Below are positions 42,051 through 49,178 of a DNA stretch of 64,000 bases, piece by piece (the stretch's first letter is position 1; each line of letters starts with the position of its first letter). This DNA is from Ardenticatenaceae bacterium (GTDB lineage: Bacteria > Chloroflexota > Anaerolineae > Promineifilales > Promineifilaceae). Made by a program: the position numbers and the translations under genes. Under the pieces are notes generated by a model that saw only the letters and a list, made by a program, of their open reading frames with translations, was not told the DNA's origin and made no database searches. The stretch lies in the NCBI GenBank assembly GCA_020634245.1, contig JACKCC010000006.1, forward strand, positions 620,001-684,000, given 5' to 3'.

Positions 42051-43310
42051 CAGTAGATCGAAATGAGTAGACAAAATTAACAAAAAGTGCCACGATGAAT
42101 CCTTCAATCTCTCACAATGGAGGACTCAAAGTGGCTAAACAGAATAGTAACAACAAGCAACTGACGGCACAAGATGTTTATCAATTGGTTAGTGCCACGT
42201 TGCAAGAACATTTCCAATTGGATATGAAAAACCGGGATTACACCGCCCAAGACATCTGGGACGTATTGGTGGCTGCTTCTGTCGAGCGTATCAGCATTGA
42301 AATGGCCAGCCAACTTCTGGAAGAAGCGCCTAGCGGGACAACAGTACGCACACAAGTCAAAGCGATGCTGAAAAATATGGGAGAGTTGCCAGATGTAGAA
42401 AAGCAACTCAACAAACTGCTGACCGCCAAGTTGCCACGCAAGTTGCTCAAAAGCAAACTGCCTGCAGCAATTGACCTGACCGAAATTCCCTATCACGGAC
42501 AGCATGCAGAAGACGACCCCTATGTCCGTCGGGGACGCGCCAAAAGCGGCACCACCCACTTCTACGTATTCGCCACCTTGTATGTGGTCAAGAAGAACAA
42601 GCGATATACCCTGGCTATCGTCTTGATGTGCCAGGGAGAAAAAGCGCAAGATGTGGTCGAACGCCTGTTGGCACACGGACGAGAGTTGGGATTGCGTATC
42701 AAACGATTGTATTTGGACAGGGGGTTTGACAATAATGGAATGGTCGCCTATTTGAAAAAACAATCGTTTCCCACAATTCTTCCTCTGGTCGTTCGCGGCA
42801 AACAAGGCGGTTCGCGGGCTTTGTTGGTGGGACGGAAGAGTTACACGACTACTTATGAACGCCGGAGTACTATTTATGACCAAGAAACGCTGCCGCTGTA
42901 TATCGTTTGCAAATACAGCCAGGGCAAATACAAACGCAAGGGTGTTTTTCATTTCGCCTACATCGTGATCGGGGCGCTCAAACGACAACCAGCCCAAATC
43001 GCTGAAGAATATCGTCGCCGTTTTGGCATCGAAACCAGCTACCGACTGATGAATACAGTGCGAGCGCGCACAACTTGCAAGATAGCAACCTTCCGTTTCT
43101 TCCTGGTGGCGTTGGCATTTCTTTGGCTTAACCTGTGGCAATATGTTAAATGGGCTTATTTGTTTGCGCCTAAGCCCGGTCCACGCACGGTTTTGCATCA
43201 CTTACTCCCATTAGCTCGTTGGCGTCTTTGGCTGTGGGAAATGATTAAGCAGCGGTTGGGGTTTTCTTTGGTTATTCATATCCCTTTGGAGGTTTGATTT
43301 CGATCTACTG
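42051..43310 (+). mobile_element. Inner insertion sequence, 1260 bp, ISH3-like
   Basis: Ends in perfect 14-bp inverted repeats CAGTAGATCGAAAT and ATTTCGATCTACTG. A 5-bp target duplication AGTAT stands at 42046-42050 and 43311-43315. One transposase gene fills it. The exact ends and duplication, and the intact in-frame outer gene when it is removed, show a recent, clean insertion. Confidence 0.93.
42095..43297 (+). CDS. Transposase of the inner IS (ISH3-like, IS4-type DDE fold)
   Basis: 400 residues. AIDLTEIPYHG carries the first Asp, LYLDRGFDNNGMVAYLKKQ the second Asp, and EEYRRRFGIETSYRLMNTVRARTT the Glu in the YREK-like segment of IS4-type enzymes; the first-Asp segment and the N-terminal SGTTVRTQVKAML agree with ISH3-family proteins. 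Full length and undisrupted, so probably active. A downstream ATG (42131) may be the real start; GGAGG lies before it. The gene almost fills the element, leaving about 45 bases on the left and 13 on the right. Confidence 0.85.
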   Translation: MNPSISHNGGLKVAKQNSNNKQLTAQDVYQLVSATLQEHFQLDMKNRDYTAQDIWDVLVAASVERISIEMASQLLEEAPSGTTVRTQVKAMLKNMGELPDVEKQLNKLLTAKLPRKLLKSKLPAAIDLTEIPYHGQHAEDDPYVRRGRAKSGTTHFYVFATLYVVKKNKRYTLAIVLMCQGEKAQDVVERLLAHGRELGLRIKRLYLDRGFDNNGMVAYLKKQSFPTILPLVVRGKQGGSRALLVGRKSYTTTYERRSTIYDQETLPLYIVCKYSQGKYKRKGVFHFAYIVIGALKRQPAQIAEEYRRRFGIETSYRLMNTVRARTTCKIATFRFFLVALAFLWLNLWQYVKWAYLFAPKPGPRTVLHHLLPLARWRLWLWEMIKQRLGFSLVIHIPLEV

Positions 43311-43704
43311 AGTATTCGTGTCCCTGGACAATCGAATGCCGCTTCAATGCTCTGGTGGGACTGGGACTATAAACCATGCCTGTCAATGTGCGTGCAGCGG
43401 GATGCGCCCACATCGTGCTGTCCAACGGATAGACTTGGACACCCGTTTTGGGCACTTGGTCGACGAAGAGAGTGGCCAGTGCTCCCTCGTTGACTTGTCC
43501 CGTTTCGACGGCTTTGTATAAACTGCCCCATTTTCGTCGAAACAAGGGAGACATGCTTATCTCGGCCGCACAATCTGCATGGGGACGTTCAATCAGGGCA
43601 TCCAGAAGCTCAAACAAAGCGTCCTGGTTGCTGGCCAAACCAGTTTGATAAACGGCTTGCCGAAACTCAATTAAGTTGTTAATCTGCTGAATGGTAGTGT
43701 TCAT
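43311..43704 (-). pseudogene. Transposase of the outer IS, N-terminal part
   Basis: Encodes MNTTIQQINNLIEFRQAVYQ.., then FVDQVPKTGVQVYPLDSTMWAHPAARTLTGMVYSPSPTRALKRHSIVQGHEYS, at which point the inner IS breaks it. The Asp of LDSTMWAHP is the likely first catalytic residue of the DDE triad. Beyond the break the frame runs a few codons into the inner IS (VDRNQTSKGI) and stops. Confidence 0.82.
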
Positions 43705-43738
43705 AGGTCTATTGATGAAGCCTATTTTTCTACCATTT

Positions 43739-43775
43739 GGCGGTTTGTACCAGTTACAAACCGCCTTTTGTTTTT
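43739..43775 (+). terminator. Strong hairpin-T-tract at the right end of the outer IS
   Basis: GGCGGTTTGTA CCAGT TACAAACCGCC then TTTTGTTTTT: an 11-bp perfect stem. Plus-strand orientation; it may insulate the element or stop readthrough into the convergent gene at 43813. Confidence 0.8.
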
Positions 43776-43812
43776 AATTGTCTAAAGTCAAGAATAAATC
43801 TTTGTGTGTCAA

Positions 43813-44286
43813 TTAAGGCCGGATGCAAATCCGGCTTATCCATTTGACCTGGCGTAAGGCGTCATCCTTTTCGCTGGGAACAATCAAGCGTACCAATCCT
43901 TGCTGGCGGCTCATGGTCTGACCATTGATGTTGTATGCCAGTAAAATTGGCTTGTCAGTTGGGGAGCGTAATTCTTCAGCCTGAATCCGGCAGCCGAAGC
44001 CATCGGCACTGATGATTTCGACTTGCGACCAGGCAGACTCCTCGTAGGCCTGAATAAGGTCTAGTAAGCGTGTGCCTGTAAAAGCGAACGGTCCTGATGT
44101 GCCGTGCCCGGTGCTGACAATGTAACAGTTGGTTATGATGGTGACGGGAAGCACTGTTAATCTGGCCGGTGTGATGGTGTGGCAACGGCCGTTCACCACC
44201 ACCAATTCAAATGTTGCATCCTGTGACGGCGGTTCCGGGTTTGGTTCATGACTATGTGGATTCAATGGATCATCAATTGGATTCAT
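43813..44286 (-). CDS. Stand-alone molybdopterin-binding-domain (sulfite-oxidase-like) protein
   Basis: 157 residues. TIITNCYIVSTG, FAFTGTRLLDLIQAYEESAWSQVEIISADGFG, and LRQVKWISRICIRP follow the pattern of the oxidoreductase molybdopterin-binding domain (sulfite oxidase/YedY), including a Cys where the Mo ligand stands. It is about half the usual domain length and has no leader, so it is likely a degenerate or cofactor-free relative. The N-terminus is Pro-rich. One octamer. It is the first gene right of the IS, on the minus strand. Confidence 0.55.
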   Translation of the reverse strand: MNPIDDPLNPHSHEPNPEPPSQDATFELVVVNGRCHTITPARLTVLPVTIITNCYIVSTGHGTSGPFAFTGTRLLDLIQAYEESAWSQVEIISADGFGCRIQAEELRSPTDKPILLAYNINGQTMSRQQGLVRLIVPSEKDDALRQVKWISRICIRP

Positions 44287-44364
44287 GTATAAATTCCTTC
44301 ACGTTGTTCCCAACTGCATTCTAACATCAAAAACTATCGTTTAACCCTTTGCTTATCAATTTGA

Positions 44365-44370
44365 TATACT
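44365..44370 (+). promoter_or_regulatory. -10 box for a leaderless lepA mRNA
   Basis: TATACT ends 6 bases before the ATG at 44377, and TTAACC lies 18 bases upstream as a possible -35. The expected transcript start coincides with the A of ATG; no Shine-Dalgarno is present. Confidence 0.55.
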
Positions 44371-44376
44371 TGCCGT

Positions 44377-46182
44377 ATGGAACAAACTCACATTCGTAAC
44401 TTTTGCATTATTGCCCACATCGATCATGGCAAATCCACCCTAGCCGACCGATTACTGCAAGCAACCGGAACCATTACCGAGCGCGAAATGCAGGAACAGG
44501 TGCTGGATGATATGGATCTAGAACGGGAAAAAGGCGTCACCATCAAGGCCTCAGCCGTTCGCATGAATTATACCTCCCAAGATGGCCAGACCTATGAGAT
44601 GAACCTCATCGATACCCCCGGCCACGTTGACTTCGCTTACGAGGTCAGCCGGGCTTTGCAAGGGTGTGAGGGGGCCATTCTCGTTGTTGATGCCACACAG
44701 GGTATCGAAGCCCAAACATTAGCCAACCTTTATTTGGCAATTGAGGCTGATTTGGAGCTGATTCCGGTCGTCAATAAAATCGATTTACCGGCTGCATTAC
44801 CTGAAGAAGTGGCTGAAGAAGTCGAAAATATTACCGGCATCTCTGCCGAAGACGTCATTCCCATTAGCGCCAAAACAGGAGCCAATATCGTGCAGGTACT
44901 GGAAGCTGTTGTTAGAAAAGTCCCCCCGCCACACAGCGATCCGCAGGCACCATTCCGTGCCCTGGTTTTTGACTCCCATTACGATTCCTATAAAGGGGTT
45001 ATTGCCTATGTACGCGTATTTGATGGCGAGCTGGACAAGCGACAGTGGATTCGTATGATGTCCAATGATGTCGAAGTTGAACCGATCGAAATCGGCATTT
45101 TTAGTCCGGCGATGAAACCGGTTGACAAACTGACAGCCGGTGAAGTAGGCTACATTGCTACCGGTCTAAAAACAGTACGCGAATGCCGGGTAGGGGATAC
45201 GATTACACAACGTGACCGGCCTGCTGCCGAACCACTGCCCGGCTATGAATCAGTTAAGCCGATGGTTTTTGCCGGTTTTTATCCGACGGAAGGTGAAGAT
45301 TACACATTGCTGAAAGATGCCCTGGAGCGGTTACAGCTAAATGATGCGGCGCTGGTATTTGAGCCGGAGACTTCAACCGCACTCAATTTTGGTTTCCGCT
45401 GCGGCTTTTTGGGCCTATTTCATATGGAAATCATTCAGGAACGGTTGGAGCGCGAGTATGACCTTGATTTAGTGGCAACGGCTCCTAGCGTGCGCTATGA
45501 AGTAGTCATGGCTCATACGGATGAAGTACGGATCATTGACAGCCCGGCCGATTTACCTGATGAAGGGACTATTCAGGAAATCCGGGAACCGTGGATGCAC
45601 GTTCAAATCTTTATGCCCGAAGAATATTATGGCGTCGTGATGGATTTAGCCATTAAACGGCGTGGTGAATTTATTGGGCAAGAGTATCCGGCTCCGGGGC
45701 GGGTCGTTTTGAAGTTCGATTTACCTTTGTCGGAGATAATCATTGATTTTTATGATAAGTTAAAGAGCGGTACACGCGGTTATGCCTCAATGGATTATGA
45801 ATTTGCTGGCTATCGTGCTTCAAAGCTGGTAAAATTAGACGTGTTAGTGGCTAAGGTTCCTGTAGATGCCCTGGCCATGATTGTACATGAAGATGATGCT
45901 TATCATCGCGGCCAAAAATTAGTTACCCAACTGCGGAAGTTAATTCCACGCCAAATGTTTGAAGTTCCGATTCAGGCGGCCACAGGCAAGCGGGTAATCA
46001 GCCGGGCCAATGTCAAAGCGCTGCGTAAGGATGTATTGGCCAAATGTTATGGCGGCGACATCACACGGAAACGGAAATTGTTGGAAAAGCAGAAGAAAGG
46101 TAAAAAACGGATGAAAATGATCGGGAATGTGGAAGTGCCCCAAGAGGCGTTTATGGCCGTTTTGAAATTGGGGGACGATTAA
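44377..46182 (+). CDS. lepA: Elongation factor 4 (LepA), ribosomal back-translocase GTPase
   Basis: 601 residues, full LepA length. G1 AHIDHGKSTLADRL, G2 GVTIKAS, G3 DTPGHVDF, G4 NKIDLP, G5 ISAKTG are all present, and the LepA-specific segments follow: FRALVFDSHYDSYKGVIAYVRV, NFGFRCGFLGLFHMEIIQERLEREYDL (EF4 signature) and the C-terminal domain KVPVDALAMIVH through MKMIGNVEVPQEAF. This excludes BipA/TypA, which it superficially resembles. No octamer lies inside. The -10 box directly upstream suggests a leaderless message; pyrD lies 190 bases on. Confidence 0.97.
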   Translation: MEQTHIRNFCIIAHIDHGKSTLADRLLQATGTITEREMQEQVLDDMDLEREKGVTIKASAVRMNYTSQDGQTYEMNLIDTPGHVDFAYEVSRALQGCEGAILVVDATQGIEAQTLANLYLAIEADLELIPVVNKIDLPAALPEEVAEEVENITGISAEDVIPISAKTGANIVQVLEAVVRKVPPPHSDPQAPFRALVFDSHYDSYKGVIAYVRVFDGELDKRQWIRMMSNDVEVEPIEIGIFSPAMKPVDKLTAGEVGYIATGLKTVRECRVGDTITQRDRPAAEPLPGYESVKPMVFAGFYPTEGEDYTLLKDALERLQLNDAALVFEPETSTALNFGFRCGFLGLFHMEIIQERLEREYDLDLVATAPSVRYEVVMAHTDEVRIIDSPADLPDEGTIQEIREPWMHVQIFMPEEYYGVVMDLAIKRRGEFIGQEYPAPGRVVLKFDLPLSEIIIDFYDKLKSGTRGYASMDYEFAGYRASKLVKLDVLVAKVPVDALAMIVHEDDAYHRGQKLVTQLRKLIPRQMFEVPIQAATGKRVISRANVKALRKDVLAKCYGGDITRKRKLLEKQKKGKKRMKMIGNVEVPQEAFMAVLKLGDD

Positions 46183-46256
46183 ATGATTGTCCGCAATCAG
46201 GCACCTCATATGGATCATTGGCAAGCCATCTCTATTGGAGAGATGGCTTTTTTTTT
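46183..46256 (+). promoter_or_regulatory. MIVRNQ leader codons followed by an intrinsic terminator, copy 1
   Basis: The ATG directly follows the lepA stop (TAAATG). The first six codons read MIVRNQ; then GCCATCTCT ATTGG AGAGATGGC (46225-46247) and nine T. A second copy begins at 46371. Of the first six codons, four differ between copies and all four differences are synonymous, which suggests that the peptide has been kept by selection. Confidence 0.6.
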
Positions 46257-46280
46257 GCCAAAACGCAGCTATACAGTTTT

Positions 46281-46330
46281 GTCGAGGGTTGAGCGTGTCA
46301 AAACTCATTTGCCTTCGACACGCTCAGGCA
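46281..46330. repeat. Dispersed inverted repeat, TTCGACACGCTCAGG family
   Basis: GGGTTGAGCGTGTC faces CTTCGACACGCTCAGGC, close kin of 3451-3500 and 52577-52639, between the two MIVRNQ elements. Confidence 0.7.
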
Positions 46331-46370
46331 ATAACCTGTTCAATTATGTCAAAATAAGGAGAGTGAATAG

Positions 46371-46442
46371 ATGATTGTTCGAAACCAAACACAGAATATT
46401 GATTACGGTAAGCCATCTTTTGGGGATAGATGGCTTTTTTTT
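46371..46442 (+). promoter_or_regulatory. MIVRNQ codons with terminator-like hairpin, copy 2, at the start of pyrD
   Basis: AAGGAG and a 9-base spacer precede the ATG at 46371. After MIVRNQ comes AGCCATCT TTTGGGGAT AGATGGCT with eight T (46411-46442), inside the reading frame of pyrD. It could attenuate transcription within the first 25 codons. Confidence 0.55.
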
Positions 46443-47489
46443 CGTCAATCTGGCGAGTGGAATTGGTATAAGCGGTTGGTTTTCCCTTTTCTGGCGCAAA
46501 TGGATGCGGAGCAAACGCATGAATGGATGCTTTCCGCGCTGACTTTGGCCCAGCGGACGTGGCCGGGTCAGGCTGTGCTGCGGGCTGTCGCCGGGGATGT
46601 TGCGGCTGAACCGGTGGAATTATTTGGACTGACTTTTCCCAATGTATTGGGAATTGCGGCCGGGTTTGATAAGGATGTGCGTATCGCGGCTGGTTTGGGG
46701 ATGCTTGGTTTTGGTCATGTGGAAGTGGGGACGCTGCTGCCACGGCCGCAGGCGGGCAATGCCCGGCCGCGCGTTTTCCGGCTGCCGGAGGATGGCGCGG
46801 TGATTAATCGGATGGGTTTTCCCAATGTGGGGGTGGACACGGCCGTTTCCCGCCTCCAATCGCTCAAAAAATCCAACCTCATCGTGGGGGCCAGCCTGGG
46901 CAAACAAAAGGAAACGCCGTTGGAGGATGCCGCCGACGATTACCGGGCCGTGATGCGGGCGGTGTATCCCTATGCGGATTATCTGGCCGTCAACATTAGC
47001 TCGCCCAATACGCCGGGGCTGCGCCAACTGCAAGGCCGCGACTATCTTTCACAGTTGTTAGCTGATTTGCAGTTGGAGAATCGGATGTTGGCGCAAGAAC
47101 AAGGTATGAAGCAACGGCCGTTACTGGTCAAAATCGCTCCTGACCTGACCTGGGCGGAACTGGATGAAATGTTAACGGCCGTATCCGATCACCAAATCGA
47201 CGGCATTATCGCTACCAACACAACGTTGGCACGCAAGGGATTGAGTCACCCCAATCAACAGGAACAGGGCGGCTTGAGTGGACGGCCATTACGCCAGCGC
47301 AGCAATGAAATCATTCGTTATATTTATCGGCAAACCGAGGGACGGTTACCCATCATCGGTGTAGGCGGCGTACAAACCGCCGCCGACGTGCGCCAAAAAC
47401 TGGAGGCCGGTGCCTCCCTTGTTCAGATTTTTACCGGCTTGATTTATGAAGGGCCGGGATTGGCTGGACGTATCTTGCGGGAAATATAG
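46371..47489 (+). CDS. pyrD: Dihydroorotate dehydrogenase, class 2 (quinone-dependent)
   Basis: Fourth step of pyrimidine synthesis, membrane-associated. FMN-binding core: NVLGIAAGFDKDVRIAAGLGMLGFGHVEVGTLLPRPQ.GNARPRVFRLPEDGAVINRMGFPNVG, ANSSPNTPGLRQLQ equivalent NISSPNTPGLRQLQ, VKIAPDLTWAEL, NTTLARKG and GVGGVQTAADV. About 340 residues of enzyme. The family's N-terminal helix (WYKRLVFPFLAQMDAEQTHEWML) starts near residue 32, so the first 30 residues from 46371 are an extension that spans the hairpin; a TTG at 46476 is a possible alternative start. Confidence 0.9.
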   Translation: MIVRNQTQNIDYGKPSFGDRWLFFRQSGEWNWYKRLVFPFLAQMDAEQTHEWMLSALTLAQRTWPGQAVLRAVAGDVAAEPVELFGLTFPNVLGIAAGFDKDVRIAAGLGMLGFGHVEVGTLLPRPQAGNARPRVFRLPEDGAVINRMGFPNVGVDTAVSRLQSLKKSNLIVGASLGKQKETPLEDAADDYRAVMRAVYPYADYLAVNISSPNTPGLRQLQGRDYLSQLLADLQLENRMLAQEQGMKQRPLLVKIAPDLTWAELDEMLTAVSDHQIDGIIATNTTLARKGLSHPNQQEQGGLSGRPLRQRSNEIIRYIYRQTEGRLPIIGVGGVQTAADVRQKLEAGASLVQIFTGLIYEGPGLAGRILREI

Positions 47490-47504
47490 GGTCAAGCGTC
47501 ATTA

Positions 47505-47575
47505 TGTCATGCATTATAGGGCTGTGCATCGATAAAACGTATGACGCATGATGTTATCACGCATGACATTTTTTC
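47505..47575. repeat. Word-repeat palindrome (GACGCATGA family)
   Basis: GTCATTATGTCATGCATTA faces GTATGACGCATGATG and CACGCATGACAT between pyrD and acyP. Confidence 0.6.
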
Positions 47576-47597
47576 TTGTCAGCCGTCCAGCATCGGT

Positions 47598-47603
47598 TAA
47601 AAT
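47598..47603 (+). promoter_or_regulatory. -10 box for a probably leaderless acyP mRNA
   Basis: TAAAAT ends 6 bases before the ATG at 47610. The -35 is not obvious. Confidence 0.35.
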
Positions 47604-47609
47604 GCAGGT

Positions 47610-47885
47610 ATGAAACGATTAGATGCGATGGTGTACGGCCGTGTCCAGGGTGTCTCCTTCCGCTATTACACCCAGCAAAAGGCCAATGAACTTAACTTGA
47701 CCGGATGGGTGGCCAATCAGCCAGACAGATCGGTACATGTGGTGGCCGAAGGGCCAACGGAACAGTTAGAGCAGATGCTCAAATGGTTGTGGCAGGGTTC
47801 ACCCGCCGCCCTTGTGGAAAACGTATCTACCAACTGGCAGGAAGCAACAGGTGAATTTAACCGATTTTCCATTCGCTGGTTTTGA
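47610..47885 (+). CDS. acyP: Acylphosphatase
   Basis: 91 residues, normal length. VYGRVQGVSFRYYTQQKA carries the phosphate-cradle Arg18, and NLTGWVANQPD the catalytic Asn36. Hydrolyses carboxyl-phosphate bonds in acyl phosphates. The stop is followed at once by the FecR-like gene. Confidence 0.94.
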   Translation: MKRLDAMVYGRVQGVSFRYYTQQKANELNLTGWVANQPDRSVHVVAEGPTEQLEQMLKWLWQGSPAALVENVSTNWQEATGEFNRFSIRWF

Positions 47886-47890
47886 TAATC

Positions 47891-49168
47891 ATGACGACTG
47901 AACGAGAAGAACGAAGTATGGCCAGCCGCCAGCGGTTGGGGTGGACTGTTTTATTAAGTAGTTTTACCGTCTGTATGATTTTGACGGTGGCGGTTCCTTT
48001 TACCGTTAATGCGTATTTACAAAATGCGACAAAATTTTTGGTCGTGGCCGTCCAGGCCAATCAGGGTACCGTTGGCATCGATACGGCCAGCGATGTGCGG
48101 CAGGCTATATTGGTGGGCCAGCCGGGCAAGACGATTGAACCCGGGGCTAGTATCTTGACTGATGCGACGGCAACGGCGCTGGTCTCTGTATTTCCACCCG
48201 ACAGCGATCGCTTATTGTCGCGTTTGCAGGTGTATGGAAACACTTCGGTATCGTTGGAGCAGGCTGATTCGCCGCGTTTTACTTTTAGCGATGCCGGTCA
48301 GGAACTGCGCCTGGATTTAGAGACAGGGCGTATGCGATTAATGGTGCCAGAACTGCCGGAACGGCCGTATCTCATCGTCATTACCACCCCCCAAAGCAAA
48401 ATTACCGTCGAGACTCCCGGCCAATACTCGATTACGGCCACGAATGCCAATACACAAGTGACCGTGCAGGATGGCCTGGCTCACGTGGTCGCCCAGGATC
48501 ATTACGTTGATCTCGATCCGGGCGAGCGCAGCCTTGTTCCCACAGATGGAATCCCCAGTGTCCCATTAGAAACTGAGCGCAATCTGGTGGAAAATGGTGA
48601 CTTTAGTGATGGGTGGAGCCGGTGGCAGCAGTATACCTGGGAGATCGAACGAGCCGATCAGCCTGCGGGCCAGATTGATGTGGTGACCACCGATGGTGTA
48701 TCGGCCTTATTTATCGGGCGGCAGGGAGAAGGACACGCCGATGTTAAGGTGCGGCAGTCGATTAATCAAAATGTTGCCGATTATTCAACGTTGTCACTTC
48801 AGTTAACCTTCCGCATTATGGGGCAGTCGTTGGGCGTTTGTGGGGTTCAGGGCAGTGAATGCCCGATTTTCGTAAAGATTAATTACCTTGACCAAACGGG
48901 TGCTATCCGGACCTGGCAGCATGGTTTTTATGGCACAGGGACTGTTTCTGAAGATGCACCTGATACCTGTGCTTTTTGCAGTGTGGTTCAAAGCCCACAC
49001 GATCTGGTCACGTTAGGTCAGGTCCAATTTTTTGACGTAAATTTGCTGGAGGAACTGGCACGCCTGGGTGTGCCGCCTATCAGCATGATCGAAAGCATCG
49101 AACTGGTTGCTTCTGGTCACAGCTTTGAAGTGGAAGTTGTCGAAGTGGCGTTGATTGGCGATGAGTAA
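47891..49168 (+). CDS. Membrane-anchored FecR-like domain protein
   Basis: About 425 residues. One transmembrane helix (VLLSSFTVCMILTVAVPFTVNAYL) follows a short cytoplasmic start. The outer region (NQGTVGIDTASDVRQAILVGQPGKTIEPGASILTDATATALV, then VITTPQSKITVETPGQYSITATNANTQVTVQDGLAHVVAQ) is the FecR/YaeL-like beta-helix; the C-terminus (NLVENGDFSDGWSRWQQYTWE..) resembles a carbohydrate-binding sandwich. The start ATG 47891 is chosen; ATG 47918 is an alternative. Likely a surface sensor or adhesion factor; no sigma factor is adjacent. Confidence 0.7.
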   Translation: MTTEREERSMASRQRLGWTVLLSSFTVCMILTVAVPFTVNAYLQNATKFLVVAVQANQGTVGIDTASDVRQAILVGQPGKTIEPGASILTDATATALVSVFPPDSDRLLSRLQVYGNTSVSLEQADSPRFTFSDAGQELRLDLETGRMRLMVPELPERPYLIVITTPQSKITVETPGQYSITATNANTQVTVQDGLAHVVAQDHYVDLDPGERSLVPTDGIPSVPLETERNLVENGDFSDGWSRWQQYTWEIERADQPAGQIDVVTTDGVSALFIGRQGEGHADVKVRQSINQNVADYSTLSLQLTFRIMGQSLGVCGVQGSECPIFVKINYLDQTGAIRTWQHGFYGTGTVSEDAPDTCAFCSVVQSPHDLVTLGQVQFFDVNLLEELARLGVPPISMIESIELVASGHSFEVEVVEVALIGDE

Positions 49169-49178
49169 CCGCCTACCC

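Larger units (their letters stand above)
41040..43776 (-). mobile_element. Insertion sequence (IS701/IS4-like DDE type), interrupted by a second IS
   Basis: The outer element carries a transposase gene (43704 to 41108, minus strand) that is split by the inner IS at 42051-43310. Without the inner IS and its 5-base duplication the reading frame is 1332 bases, exactly 444 codons. The outer ends are not certain: no clear terminal repeat could be paired. The right flank carries a perfect hairpin plus T tract (43739-43775). The element and its surroundings have no ACGGCCGT. Confidence 0.65.

Noticed and set aside
40900..44290. Prophage or integrative element
   Set aside because: No integrase, terminase, portal or conjugation gene is present; two nested IS elements explain the region.
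44377..46182. BipA/TypA rather than LepA
   Set aside because: The segment FGFRCGFLGLFHMEIIQERLERE and the C-terminal KMKMIGNVEVPQEAF region are LepA-specific.
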